DNA of 64,000 nt from Cristatella mucedo (lineage: Eukaryota > Bryozoa > Phylactolaemata > Cristatellidae), in contig WPIO01000057.1 of the NCBI GenBank assembly GCA_009760855.2, positions 1 to 64,000 of the forward strand. Direction: 5' to 3'. Shown here in pieces: positions 24,531-37,573 of this stretch. Below the pieces are notes generated by a model. The model ran no database searches. It was not told where the DNA came from and was given only the letters and a program-made list of their open reading frames with translations. Position 1 is the first letter of the stretch. Every line of letters begins with the position of its first letter. A program made the translations under genes and the position numbers.

Positions 24531-25149
24531 ATGGTTCCATTGGAAATTTTGCTAAGCCCTGCTAAATCTATACTCGTAAACTACAGTATTCTACTCGAAA
24601 GTTTACGGAAAATTCATACTGAGCTTTGCAAAATACCTTTCATGTCTGATAAAATTCAACGGCATCTTTGGTGGGTAGCTTGGAATTTTTAATTAATCAA
24701 GACAGGTTTGACCGTGCATATTATGCATATGTCAATACTATGTCGGATTCCACTCGTACAACACACTACTTACCCCTGACATGAATTGGTCAACTGAGCT
24801 AACATAGTAAGGTCACATTTTATGCAACGCTACCCTGAAACCTTTAGGCTTTTGCACGTAGAAAACTAGTAGTTTTAGATAGATTTAAGACGTAGGACTG
24901 AGAACGATTAAAGATCCTATTCGGTATAACAGGGACGGATAAATTGCAGTCACCTGGGGGCCAGGCCTGCATCTAGCTGCTGCACGTTGACGTCCCTTCG
25001 ATCAGACTCAGATTAAGCTCACCAGCCCTTGATGGAATGTTTTTGAGAACTGGAGGGAGGGATTAGCTGCTTCTAGAACGTACGAGTTTGACTTGAAGAT
25101 CCAGATTACGAGGGATCCGGGAAATGCTGGGCTGAGAGCAGTTGCTGGC
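24531..25149. other. Intergenic stretch
   Basis: No gene recognised. The part near 25000-25150 may be a diverged upstream piece of the LINE-B copy that follows. Confidence 0.35.
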
Positions 25150-26309
25150 TGACGTGGTGTGATTGGCTTGCAAACCCATGTTTGCTAAATCCGGCAGCTT
25201 TGCTAGTCTAAAAAAAAGCCTTAAGTTCGTATTTCAATCAAAGAAGACAACTAGTCCTCTGGATCTTATTCCAGCTGTCCTGCACATAGGTTGCTTTGAT
25301 CTGCTGCTGCCATGCATAACTAACATCATTAATATTTCATTAGCCTCATAGCATGTCCCAGCACCTTTCAAAAAAGCTGCAGTCAAAATTGGCATAAAAT
25401 CGGCTCTGCCAGCATATCCCCAGTTGAATCAGCTCGAAATCTAGGTGTGATATTCCAAATTGACCTCTCGTTAAAGGACTATATCAGCTTCACAGGCAAA
25501 TCTGCCTATTTTATGTTTCGTAACATTGCTATAATTCGAGCTTGTTTAGATAAGGATACCACGTCCAAGTTGGTCTATGCGTTCGTGACATCCCGTCTCA
25601 ACGTCTGCAACTTACTGCTTACTGGCCTACCAGCACGTGCAATCAGGCGATTGCAGCTGGTGCAAAATCTGCAGCTTGGCTTGTCTGTCGTGGGCGTCGC
25701 AGTTGCCACATTACTCCACTTCTCGCCGACCTGCAATGGCCACCAGTTCAGCAACGGATTGACTTCAAGGTTTTGTTGGTCACTTTTAGGTCACTGCAAC
25801 CTTCGCTTCCACTCTCTCTTACAGATATATTCTCCCATCAGGCCGTGCATTGTACTGCCCGTTATTCGGAATCTAACCGGCTACAAATACCTTGGAAAAA
25901 CCTCAAACCTTTTGGAGGTCGTGCATTTAGTTCGTATGCACCCAAGGCGTGAAACTTCCAGCCAACCTGCATCGGAGCATTCCCTGACCTGACCACATTT
26001 AAAAAGAACTTAAAAACACACCTATTTAGGACAGCATTTAGCGGGTCCCTATGATTCGTCCTTGATGTGTGTATGCGTGCTGACACTGTGCAGGCTGCCA
26101 CTACCCACATTTGCATGATGACCCTTTGCATGTCACCCATAACCGAGTTATTCATTTTGTTTGCTTATCAAGTATGAAAGTACTCGCCATTCACTTGCAT
26201 TTTTCTTCGCAGCAAGTGTGAAGCACATAGAGAGAGATTGAGTTCTCTTTGGGCGCTTTACTAAGTGCTATATTGTTGGTAATATTACTATGTAAATAAT
26301 AATACCATT

Positions 26310-26342
<33 letters not shown>

Positions 26343-26345
26343 ATC
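25150..26345 (+). mobile_element. LINE-B copy with internal deletion
   Basis: Coding traces include TSPLDLIPAVLHIG near 25250, then DKDTTSKLVYAFVTSRLNVC and LLLTGLPARAIRRLQLVQN near 25550-25660, the thumb/C-terminal region of CR1/L2-type reverse transcriptases. The palm segment with motif C is missing at about 25380-25400. The 3' UTR and tail (AGAGAGATTGAGTTCTCTTT, then (AAT)n) finish the copy. It is not functional. Confidence 0.8.
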
Positions 26346-28265
26346 ATATTATTATAAGGACGATTCTCAACAACGACTTGGGAAACAGCCGGCCATATTC
26401 CACCCGAGCTAAAACTTAAGTATATGTTTTCATTATATATTGTATGGCCTAAAAAAAGAAAGTTTGATCAATCTTTAATCTAGTCTAGTTTTGTGAGGAA
26501 TTCTCATGCTTATTGGTCACGGGCCATTTGCATTCCTACTGTTTACAGGAAACGAGGATCACCGAGGAAAGATTTATTTCTTGCACATAGAATTGAAATG
26601 AGATCAGATTGATTGGAGATTCAGGAGGGCATGATACCTGGTGAGCGATAGACTAATGTCACCATTTATATCTTGCTTTCTTATGAAATCAAGACAGTAG
26701 ATTCAAAAGATAGCTTCAATAGTGTTTACATTGCAGCAAGTTAAATATAAAGCACATTATAACTGCATTGAAACCTCCTGTTTTGATTGAACTAGGAGTG
26801 TTAAAAAAGGAGAAACCGTCTGTGTTAGCTTCTTTAATTGTCGGACAGTTTACAGATTGTAGTTCAATTTAGGTCATGGCTGGCATTTCGAGACAATTTA
26901 TAGAATTAAGTTCGCTTATTAATAAGGATTTATTGCACATTGACCGGTAATCCAAGGAACTACGTTCATTTGATCAGCTGGAATCATAACCGGCCTGATG
27001 GCCGTTAAGTTAAAGAGATTCGCATGATACTAGATGGCAAACGTTCCGATTAGTTCGAGACGATGCTAGAAATACCGAACGAGCGGGCACTCAGCTCCCA
27101 GCTACCATGAAACGAGTAGCATCTAAGCTTGCGGTCCCTAGCCCCTCAGCTGCACCGGGCTTATATCTTTTGCAATTCCTAAATCATGGATCTTAGAAAC
27201 ATAAAATGCATATAAGAATGCAATTCAACCACTATAGCAAGCAATGAAACATATGCACGATCGCAAGTAACCTGCCGACTGCTAGCCACTAGCACATTTA
27301 AAGCAGTGGACAGAACGGGAGACCATGTAGCTCGAATCAGTAGGCGTTTCGATGTCAGTATGCACATAGTTTATTATGAACAACCAACAGTTAAGTTTGA
27401 AGCCGGTGTAAGCTGTATCAGCTTACGTAAGCAGTATTCACGAGAACCATGTTTTCGAAAGAATTCCATAATGGAACAGGAGCATGCATAGAGGCAGCTT
27501 GGTGTGCCTCGGCAATGTCGATGATCTCAATACCTAGTAAGATTCCTAGAAGCGTAGTGAATGTGAATCCTCAAGTCTGGTTTCCTCGTGCAGCCATGAT
27601 TACTCTGTTGTAGTATTATAGCCACGAAGATAAAAACTACTTTGACGATCATAGGCAGAGGAAGTTTCGCTACTTTAATGCAACTTGATCACCATCTATT
27701 CTCCTGCTATCGGCATTCGCACATTATATTCAGAAGTGCTGAGCTGCTGCTTCATTGTTACAATTTAAAGCATCATTGCTCTAAAGTCAGCTGCAATTAA
27801 AAGTTAATATTACTCGATGGACAGGAAGCCTTTTCGACACCAAATGCACACCTCAATCCACTAAGGCTTTAAGTGCACTAATAAAAGTTCTCAAGTGAAA
27901 CATATACTTGGTCTTCAAATATGCAGAAGAAGATGCAATGCGAAACATATAGGATTCTTTTAATTATAGGCTGGCAAAAACTATGGTGAGGCTATTAGCT
28001 TTTCGGACTTATTGATTTGCATGAAAATTTCCTGCAAACTCACCAAACTTACTCCTTGAAAAACCGTCTTCTCTTGGAAGAATACCATGCTTTTAACTCA
28101 CATGAAATTATGGAAATATGAACATTATTATTTTAAATTGTTACGGAAATGAATCCAGTGTGGGGATGAGTCAACAAATTAAATCCCTTACTTTTTCATT
28201 GTATAGTGAATTGCCGTTAAATCGTAATAGTCTCGCATCACAATTGCTGTAATTAAACATGACAG
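26346..28265. other. Intergenic stretch
   Basis: No gene or known repeat is supported. Open frames are short and featureless. Confidence 0.4.
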
Positions 28266-28272
28266 AATATAG

Positions 28273-28347
<75 letters not shown>

Positions 28348-28365
28348 TAGATATATATATAATAT
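28266..28365. repeat. (TA)n and (GATA)n microsatellite
   Basis: About 25 TA units are followed by seven GATA units and then mixed TA. The Ile-Tyr frame on the minus strand is an artefact. Confidence 0.95.
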
Positions 28366-28369
28366 AGCA

Positions 28370-28985
28370 GCCGACTTTGAATGTGGCTGCAAGGCTCGTC
28401 TTCAAGTGCAGGCGGTTTGAGCACGTGTTTCCTTTGCTAAAAGAGCTAGGATGGTTGCCGGCTTAGCAACTATTACACAGCAAAGTTTTTATACTGACCC
28501 ACAAGGTCCACCACGGCTTGGCTCCTTCGTACCCAGCTGAACTGCTGCTTTAATTTCAACCTGTTCGCGCCCTCAGGTCCTGTGCGGACAATAACTTAGC
28601 TGTCCCATTCCTCTACATAAAGACCGTTGGCCACAGAAGCTTTAGCTCTGCAGGTCCTAGACTGTGGAACTCCCTTTCACAATACTTATGCAATGAAGAC
28701 TACCCTCCTACAGCCGATAATGGCACATCCTCTTCAGTGGTCCTGAGCTGCTACTTCTATGCTACTCACTACCTCAACTGCTGTCTTGATTGTGCTACGC
28801 TTTCCACGGTCTCGTTGCTCCGTTAAAGGAAGTCATTTGGCTACGGAATGCGTAACGAAAGTCGCTTAGACTGTGAGTGCGCAGTACGAAACTCTCCTGA
28901 TTAACACCCACATGGTCTTTATGAACCTGTGGAGTTACAAAAGGAGATTGATTACATCATACCATTCTAGGCACAAGGACAGACG
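28370..28985 (+). mobile_element. LINE-A 3' fragment
   Basis: Nucleotide identity to 45390-45972 is easy to see: GGCTGCAAGGCTCGTCTTCA, GAGCTAGGATGGTTGCCGG, and the 3' UTR TAACACCCACATGGTCTTTA. Stops and frameshifts are present. It lies directly after the TA/GATA microsatellite. Confidence 0.8.
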
Positions 28986-29659
28986 AAGCCGGAGAGAGGT
29001 TGAGTAGACGTAGTAGACGCGATTTCAAGTTGAAAAACTTATGCAACTCATTGCCATAATTTTTTATATAAGGAATCAATTCGTAATCTCTAGGGAACCT
29101 TAAATGCCTTCATTCTAGCCTCCCAACGTGGAGTGCTGTCAACTGCATTCGTGTTCGTTGCAGAATTCATCGGCAAACTGAAGTTCTTGCGAACATGGTA
29201 AACGGAAACGATACTGCTCAGACACGTTTAAAGTTAGTCTGATTGTTGTTCGTCAATTAGGGCGTAAGAAATTACTTGCCTTTGGATATCTAAACCCTTT
29301 TTGCTACGGGCTGCTGGGTCTCCCATGCCATTGGCTGCCTTAGCTCGACAGGCGGCAAGTAACCTTTACATTAGTTATTATTATCCAGAGATCGTCAGCT
29401 GCTGGTGTCGTTTGGTCATCGTAGATAAAATGCATTCCTAGATATAAAAGCTGTTGTTAGGATTCATGAAATATGTATCATCAAAAGAAAAGCACACAGA
29501 AGCCACTACTGTGGCCGGAACTGCCATATCAGACACCAATTCGTTGGGCTGGAACTGAGAGCTGAGTATCTTCTCGTTTGGTATTCCGAGCATTTCCTCG
29601 AACCGCTCAGCATTCTCCCTGCCATGCTTCACTGTGAATCTCTCCAAATTAGTGTTTGT
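28986..29659. other. Intergenic stretch
   Basis: A 69-codon minus-strand frame at 29438-29647 has no recognisable domain. Nothing else is seen. Confidence 0.35.
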
Positions 29660-30690
29660 CAGGCCTGTTATAACTCCATCGGCCTGACTTAACGCTTGCC
29701 TTAATAATCGCAGCTAAATCGATCGTACCAATCGATCCTAGAAAAGGCCGATTACAGCTTCTATAAAAATATTATTGAATCACGGATGCTCGATCCAAAA
29801 ATGGAGAAGTCGACGATCAACCATCTCTCTAACTGCTTTCAGATTAGCTCCTTACCTGATGATCATTGTGATGATCTAGCCTATCCCGTCTCTTGATTCT
29901 GTGTGCACAGCAAAGACAAGATCAGGGAGTCCATCCCTGCCAAAACAACATCCCCTTAGAATGTTGAACCCCGATTCCTGGCTGCACCTCGATGTCTTTA
30001 TTTAAGCAGGTCACTAGTAATCTCGCTCTAAAATAGATATCCCAATAAAAGAAGACAACAAGTACTTGGGACCCTATTCCCAATTTGCGGCTGATACGTA
30101 GCATTCATTTACTGCTACCATGCATAACTCACATCAATCACATCTCGTTAGCCTCAGGTCATGTCCCAGCACCTTTCTAAAAACCTGTAGTCAGTCCACA
30201 TCTCAAGAAAGTGAACCACACCGAGAGAACTTAAGCGACTACTGCCTAGTTTCCCTTCTATTATTCCTATTGAAGATACTGGAAAGGGTCGTGGTTGACC
30301 AGCTGAACCCATATGTCGAAACTTCCGACCTAGCTAGTAAGTTCCACTCTCGCTTTAGAGCTAGCTCCCGACTTGGGTTAGAACGTCCCCTGATTTGACC
30401 ACATTTGAAAGAAGCTTATAAGCAAACCTTTTTAGAACAGCATTTAGTGGATCCAAGTGACTCGTTCTTCATATGCTATGGTGTGCTGACACTGTGCATG
30501 CTGCCACTAACAGCAATTGCATGCTGACCATGCCTATGTCCCCCCTAACAATATAGTATATGGTGTTTATCGAGCATGACAGTATACACCGTTCAAACAT
30601 GTTTCTCTTTGCAGCTAATATAAAGCACCTAGAATGAGGTCAGGTTCTCAGAGGGTGCTTTAGCAAGTGAATTTCTAAAATTAATGATCT
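29660..30690 (+). mobile_element. LINE-B copy with internal deletion
   Basis: The copy covers the region before the reverse transcriptase and the motif LILKILERVVVDQLNPY-like segment at 30265-30315 (read as LLKILERVVVDQLNPY). It then jumps at about 30340-30385 to the 3' end (AACAGCATTTAGTGGATCC, then TAAAGCACCTAGAATGAGGT). The catalytic palm is deleted. Confidence 0.75.
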
Positions 30691-31125
30691 AAATATTATT
30701 AACTAGTCTCGCAACGATGGTTATCACTAGCTGCCGCCATACTGTCATCTGCACTAGAATGTAAAAACTGCTTTTTCAGGTTCCCTGCCAAATCAAAATT
30801 GTAATGATGAAGGCAATCCTGAAATAGGTAGATAGTTACTAGTTTCGGTGGCAATTTCGACAAAACATCCGTATTGTCAAAGAGCCTAGAAACGTTATGG
30901 GTGGCGGATGTGACCTTCTTGTAAATGAAACCTTAAAACTCTTGGCTGCTGGCCGAGACGAAAAAACAGCTTCGAATGCATGGTGATGTTCAAATACTAG
31001 AAACATCTTTTAAAATAAAACAGTTTTTACTCAAACAAAATCACGTCGAGTCGTAAGAGCCGGCTGCAGTTCCATTATACCATCGTCCGGCTCGGTGAAA
31101 TATTTGCAAACACCAATAATATATA
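30691..31125. other. Intergenic stretch
   Basis: No gene or repeat is recognised. Confidence 0.35.
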
Positions 31126-31200
31126 ATGATAATAACATTAATGCCCTTTTTAAAGCACTCTCAGAGATTTAAATCTCTTTCTAGGTGCTTTACATTCCCT
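31126..31200 (-). mobile_element. LINE-B tail only
   Basis: The minus strand shows AATGTAAAGCACCTAGAAAG, AGATTTAAATCTCTGAGAGT and then (ATT)-like units. A second tail follows 50 bp later. Confidence 0.65.
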
Positions 31201-31229
31201 GCAAAGAGAAACCTGATTATAATAATATT

Positions 31230-31695
31230 AATAATAATAATGCACTTAAAGAAGCACCCTCAGAAAACTAAATCTCTTTCTAGGCGCTTTACATTTGCTG
31301 AAAAGGGAAATGCAATTGAATGGTAAGTAAAATCATGCTTGAAAAAACAAACGAAATGAATAATATGGTTAGGGGTGACATGCACAGGATCAGCATGCAA
31401 ATGTGGTTAGCGGCAGCATGCACAGTGTCGGCACTCGTAAGCACATCAAGGACGAATCACTGGGACCCGCTAAATGCTGTCCTAAATAGGTGTGTTTTTA
31501 GGTTCCTTTTAAATTTGGTCAGGTCAGGGGATGTTCTGATGCATGTCAGGAGGGAGTTCCAGGCTTTGGGAGCATACGAACTAAATGCATGGTCTCCAAA
31601 GGATTTAAGGTTTGTACGAGGTATTTCTAGACTGTTGGATTCCGAAAAGCGGGTGGTACGATGCTTGGCCTTATGGGGGAATATATCAGACGGTG
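31230..31695 (-). mobile_element. LINE-B 3' end with short C-terminal coding trace
   Basis: The minus strand carries the tail (GCGCCTAGAAAGAGATTTAG), the GTTATTCATTTCGTTTGTTT UTR part, and upstream the C-terminal coding region around 31480-31690. The 126-codon plus-strand frame here is antisense to this element. Confidence 0.7.
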
Positions 31696-32930
31696 AATAA
31701 TAATATGCTTGATAAACAACATGAAAACATGGTTAGAAGTGACATGCACAGGCTCAGCATGGCAGAGTGGTTAGTGGCAGCATGCATAGTTTCAGCATGC
31801 ATAAGGACATCTAGGACGAATCACGGGGCCCCACTAAACGTTGTCCTAAATAGGTGTCTTTGAAATTTTGTTCCAATTTTTTAAGGTCAGGGATGTTTAG
31901 AAACAGGTCGGGGTAAGTTCCAGGCTATGGGAGCGTACGAACTAAGTGCAAGGTCTTCAAAGCATTTGAGGTTTGTACGAGGTAGTGGTAGACTCTTAGA
32001 TTCCAAAATACGGGAATTACGTAGCTTGGCCTGATCGGGCACTATATCTGACAGGTAGGCTGGAACCATAGAATGAAGTAACGTAAAATTATAATACAGA
32101 AACCTTCATTTCAATCGGTCGCTTGACTTGTAGCCAGTGCAGGTCGGCAAGAAGTGGTGTAATGTGGCAACTGAGACGCTCCCTACAGACGAGCCTGGCT
32201 GCTAAGTCTTACACCAGCTGCATTCGCCTGATCGCACATGCTGGTAAGCCAGTAAGCAGTGAGTAGCAGAAGTCAAGACGGAATTTCATGAATGCATAAT
32301 TCTACTTGGACTTGGTATCCTTATGTAAATATCCTGAAACTTAGCAATGTTATGAAGCTGAAATAAGCATATTTGACTGTGGAGCTGATATAGTCGTCTA
32401 ACGAGAGGTCGCCTTGGAACATAACACCTAGATTTCGAGCCGCTTCAGCAGGAGATATGCTAGAAGAGCAACTTTTGAGAGTCAGCCTTTTCAATTCGTC
32501 CATCACGCTGGGTTTGCTAATAAATAGTGAGTTAGTTTGATCGTCGTTTAGTTTTAGAAAATGTACTGCCATTCATGTGCGGATTTCAGCAATTCATGCA
32601 GCAAGTGAGTTAGGAGAATTCGAGGTGCTCAATGGCTGGGAGGAATCAAAGCAAAGGTACAGCAGAGTGTCATCCAAATAGAAGTGAAAGCCTAGATTGT
32701 GCTTGGCAATCGCATCAACAATAGGGAGAGCATAAACCGCGAAAAGAACCGGACCTATCACGGAGCCCTGAAGTACCCTATATTTAAGAGGTACCTCAGA
32801 TTATCATTTGTCCATCCACGTCAATACTCTGGAGTCTCCAGCTGAATAATGACCTGACTTACTGCAGAGCAGTGCCAGTGACGCCAGGTGAGATAAGAGG
32901 TGCTCTGGACGAAATTTGTGATATATGCAA
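31696..32930 (-). mobile_element. LINE-B copy with reverse transcriptase palm (YLDD)
   Basis: On the minus strand the copy runs from about motif B through motif C, HFYLDDTLLYLCF at about 32660-32700, to MAVHFLKLNDDQTNSLF (32520-32572), the thumb, and the 3' UTR. The box is YLDD instead of the more common YADD. Stops and indels break the frame. It directly abuts another LINE-B 3' end in tandem on its 3' side. Confidence 0.75.
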
Positions 32931-32990
32931 TGAAAAGGGATTGAGTTCTGTGAGGGTGCTTTATCAAAGATATTATTATAAGTCCTAGGA
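32931..32990 (+). mobile_element. LINE-B tail in opposite orientation
   Basis: AAAAGGGATTGAGTTCTGTG, then AGGGTGCTTTATCAAAG and ATT units, on the plus strand. It is fused directly to the 5' edge of the minus-strand LINE-B copy, as in 5'-inverted or nested insertions. Confidence 0.55.
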
Positions 32991-35900
32991 CCTCTCTATT
33001 AAGCATTTGTTTTTTCAATAGATGATTGTAGCTGCACTATAGCCGATTCCGTTGGTTACAATTTAAAATACAGTTAGATTTAGTCAACGTAAATTTCACA
33101 GTGACTTAAAAGGTTGCTTTTCAATATATATCGATGAGCAGTGAAAAGAAGGCGACAAACGGAGGACGAATTCTCTTGGGGCACTGTTCAGTGCTCTCAT
33201 AGATGAAGTCTGACATCCACACTCATCAAATTTAACTGAATTGAAGACATTTTATTTTAACCGTGCAAAAGCCCTATAGGATTGACTGTAAAAAAAATTA
33301 AATGGAAAAGTAAGAAATAGGGTCAATTCTATTAAAGCAACTAATTTATACAATTTACAAATGGCAGTTACATTCATATTATCGTCTTAGCATAAACTGC
33401 TGATCAATTTTATGAGGGAGAGTGGCTTCTGCATTTACTCGAGGGTAGGATCAGGGCGATGATATTTTGCATATGTATTTCTTCAAAAGTTTGCTACAAA
33501 CTGCTGATTATATGAGACCGTTCTTATTATTGATTTTTATATTTCATCAGTTCTTTTATCATGAGTATATTCTAAGCATTAGAGGTGTGGTGAATTTCGC
33601 TATTCTGACTTCATGCAGACACTTTGAAATCCTCGAACGAGCAAGTAATCTCTAAAGTACCGACCATAAGCTAGCTACCCCAACCAGAAAGCCTAGAGAG
33701 CTCTAGGCTTGGCTACCTTGCTAAATAGCCAAAATTTCAGTATCAGCGTGTTCCAACTCTTCTAGGTAAGAATGCTGCTCTTCTAAAGCTGACTGCCCTG
33801 CTTACTAGACCATAAGCTTAGGTTGTCCCACCAAAACGTCTTTGATTCGACTCCTGCAAGCCAAATTCCAAATTCTACACCGAGGATTTAATGCTGCTGT
33901 AACTCAACATCCGTAATGTAAATGATTTTTATGCGATTAGGTAACGTTTTATTATCATTTTGAAGCTCACATTTACTTTAAACGGTTCATTAGACGCCTG
34001 TTTTGCGAATGCAGCTTGTATGATAAGCATGCTTATAGTGTTCAGGTGGTTCAGTGGATTTCTTCTGCAGCTTATTCCGGAAAATTAAAAAATACCCTAG
34101 TGCAAATTTGAGCCATTGCCTTAATCTCACGACCGAATCCGACATTTCCATTCATCTTTAGTTTTGGAAATATGAACACATTCTATTAAGCTGGATCGAT
34201 TGAAACCTCGGCCATAACCTGTAGTTTTTTAATGAGTTTTCAAAGAAAACTTTAGGAATGACCATGTCCTGGTCCTATCACCTTGGAGCTAGGCCCGTAA
34301 GGTTAACATTAAACCGATAATATTAGAGTGACCATGAAATCAAAATGTTTTCGTACAATTCAAATTATTCGTACAATTCTGTACCGAATGTACACTCTGC
34401 CAGCATTAAGGTTAACAAGTACACTGCTACATAATTGGGACTCAGTAAATGCTCGTATGTTAAGGCTAATGCATTCTGAATCGACATTCTACATAACCCG
34501 CTGTCATTTCTAAGATTAAAATACTGGTAGTCAAAGTCGAAGTCGCATAGTGAGTAGATATTCTCTGCAAGCCAACACCAGTAATAATTTTGAAATACTT
34601 GCTTTTAAATCTCAGCCTTATGAGTGGATACTCTATGTGATGGTTCGTTCGTTCGTTTGTAGACTTGAAATACTGGTGGTCGAAGCTCTGCTTTGTTACT
34701 TACTACTGTTTATAAGGCACCGTCCGTTCCTCCTCTAAAATGCGGATTCGTTTCAGTCAAGGTTCAGAGAAATCTCAAAATTGCTACCAACGGATTGCGA
34801 TATTGTTGTCAATGGCTTGACAACCAGTAATGTGAGATGAATAAATCGGAATTGCATTCAAACTACTAGAGCAAAAACAAAGCTACGCGAACAGTGAAGC
34901 GTTTGACTATATCTTTTTAAAGTGCTCGTGATAAATCCAATGGCATACTTCTGACTATTAGTACTAAGAATGGTAAAACTGCCTTTGTTTGCCGACTCCT
35001 GTTTCGGCCCTGTAGTGGCTTCTGCATAATCTTGCGTACACTACCAGCTGTCCTCGTGTTAATCATTAGATGCTTTCAAATTAAACTTTACTCATGCTCT
35101 CAGACTAGTAACATCTTCGTCGACTGCACGGCCGCATTCTGCTAGTGGCTGTTGAGTCAGCGAGAAAGAAAATTGCATTTTTTTAAATTACTAGCGACTC
35201 CGTTTCCAGATGTTGTTTTTTGAACAACGTTAAATGGTAATATAAACCTAGTTTCTCACCTCAGCCTCGTGTATCTTGTATTATGTCTGTCGCTGACTCT
35301 TAATTTGAATACCTACGGTGTTCGATGCAAGCGGCTACTTCAGCTTTCGAGTGCTTAGCACTGCAGTCAATCCATGACTTTAGCGGGCCGGTAAAGTATC
35401 GTGTATGCAAATGCGGGAAGGTGCAACATACAATCAACAGCAGCCGTACTAGCCTCAACCGATGGACGATTCTATTCGGAATCTATGTATTGAAGAACCG
35501 ACGAAGTAGTTTGGTGATGTTGCTTAGTGGCTTCTGCTCCTCTGATGGCTTTGGGCAACTCACAAATCAATGAGAGAAGCTGAAGCTCCTCGCCGAAGCT
35601 AAGCATTTAGTAGTCAGACTCACAGCAGTGTAGCATCACTAGTGACTTCCACTTTTCGATTGATCTATTGGCTTGAACAAAGAATTTTTTCGGTTTGCCT
35701 GGCTATTATTCTAACGATGAATCGGTTGCCCTTTCAAAAGCTTTATCTGGATCATTACATTTCTTCATCGGCAAAGTTTCCTAAAAATGTATTCCAGTGC
35801 GTAATTTTCATGTTAAAGTGATTTCAATGGTGGCAAACACAATGCCTTTCACTACCTAAATGACTCTCACTTTTCTTGTGCATGCTATTTTCATTGTAAA

Positions 35901-36169
35901 GGTTCAGAACGATCCGGAAAAATTGCGGTCAGAAATCCTCATACTTATAAAAGTAACGGTCAAATAGAAAATACTGAAAATCACCAGGAGACATAGCAAC
36001 AACGTAAATTCGAATCATGTATCGTTTTGGGTAAGTTTCGCTTGGATCATAAAAAAGAGTGTAAGCATGACTTAAATCCCCTTATCTTTTAGCAGGTAAC
36101 GGAAAGTTGTTTGGCTTCCTAAATTGGCAAGTGAATTTCTATGTCAGCCTGCTAATTCCTAAAATAATC
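32991..36169. other. Intergenic stretch
   Basis: Frames of 60-82 codons occur, for example 35325-35573 (+), without recognisable domains or splice-consistent structure. Nothing is supported. Confidence 0.4.
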
Positions 36170-36275
36170 GTAACGTATGTATCTCTGTCTGTAACTCCAC
36201 AATGCCAGAAAGACTATGTAGGTGTTACTCAGCAGTATTTCCTACAGCTCGCTTACAGGGTAAGAGGCTTTCGAT
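36170..36275 (-). mobile_element. LINE-A 3' UTR fragment
   Basis: The plus strand shows ATGTATCTCTGTCTGTAACT, CCACAATGCCAGAAAGACTA and TGTAGGTGTTACTCAGCAG, the reverse complement of the LINE-A 3' UTR at 45900-45972. Confidence 0.6.
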
Positions 36276-37230
36276 AATCATCTATGACCGTTCGGTAGCT
36301 GATGTATTGGTAAGCATGGCAAGCATTCTGCCTTGAAAACAATAACCACCATAGGTTATATCACAAGATGCGTGCAGCGGAGGGAAGGATTATAATGAAG
36401 TCTATTGCCTAGACTTTTGTTTTGAGAAAAATATTTGAAAACGGAATCACTGTTGATCACAAATAGTTGAATCGGCACATCTAGCTACTCCACAGCTACT
36501 ATTATGGCCTCAAGCTTGCACAAGACAGCATACTCAAGTCTAGCATAGCCTGATAGTGGTCAGTGGCATATAATAGTCTATCGTAGCAATATCGGCTAAA
36601 TCTCTCAATTAGGCTAAGGTGATGCTGACATGTGTTAAAATCATTATTAAAGGCTGTGAAAAACGTTGAGCACCCCAGGTAAGTTTTTGGCTGAGACTTA
36701 AGTGGTTGAGGAGATTCCGTTCTTTGAGGATGCTACAAAATATACCTATGTTATTTTTATTAGATTACCTGCAAACATCTATTGCCCTCTTCGGATTTGC
36801 TAGGCTGTAATTTTTTCCCGTTGCTATGAGTTGGATATATATCACAAACGACTAGAAAGTCAGGGGTGGAAATAAAATGTGACTCGTGTCACTTGTGGTG
36901 ACCACGACATTGTCTTGAACACGGTCTAGGTTTCGCTGTATTGTACCCACTCTCCGTGCATAACTTCTTCTTATTTGGGCTAGCGGACACAATTACAGAC
37001 TTAGCTGACTCTTATCTACTACTCAAGATGTGTAACCGGGTCACTAGGAAACCATCAATCCTTAGTAGATAGTTCCTTTTATCTTTGCACTTCTAAAACC
37101 TGAAAATCTCTCCTCATCGACTTCCCGGAATTAACTACTTTAATGTAGTTAAAACGAAGCAGAAGCGGAACATGACCTAATTTTCAATTTTGCGAGCGTT
37201 TGTGACTTAACGGTAACAATAAAGTGTTTG
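36276..37230. other. Intergenic stretch
   Basis: No gene or repeat is recognised. Confidence 0.35.
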
Positions 37231-37290
37231 ACATAGCACCCTGGGAGAACTCGCTTTTCTTCTAGGCACTTTACATTAGCTGTTAAAGAT
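37231..37290 (-). mobile_element. LINE-B tail fragment
   Basis: CTGGGAGAACTCGCTTTTCT, then TCTAGGCACTTTACATTAGC, is the reverse complement of the LINE-B tail. Confidence 0.45.
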
Positions 37291-37573
37291 GCATGCACGA
37301 CTTTTTCTCTGAGCAAAGGACGACTTGTTGTACCTGAATCAAAGGTAAACTCTATCTCGTGACAAAAGTCGGCAACAATAAAAGGACACTAGAGATTTCA
37401 AGGAACTCAGTCAAGGTTTAATTATAGACAGCCGCACGACAGGGCACTTTTCACATCGTTTTTTCGTGATTTACGTTTCGAAATATCCAAGAGAAAGCCT
37501 CGGCACTAAGCTTAGTGGCTTCACCAATCAAGTTTGCTGCTGCGAGCTCAAGTTCTTTGATCTCACGTCTTGC

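Noticed and set aside
31320-31700. 126-codon plus-strand frame
   Set aside because: Antisense to a LINE-B copy; a similar frame recurs at other copies of the element.
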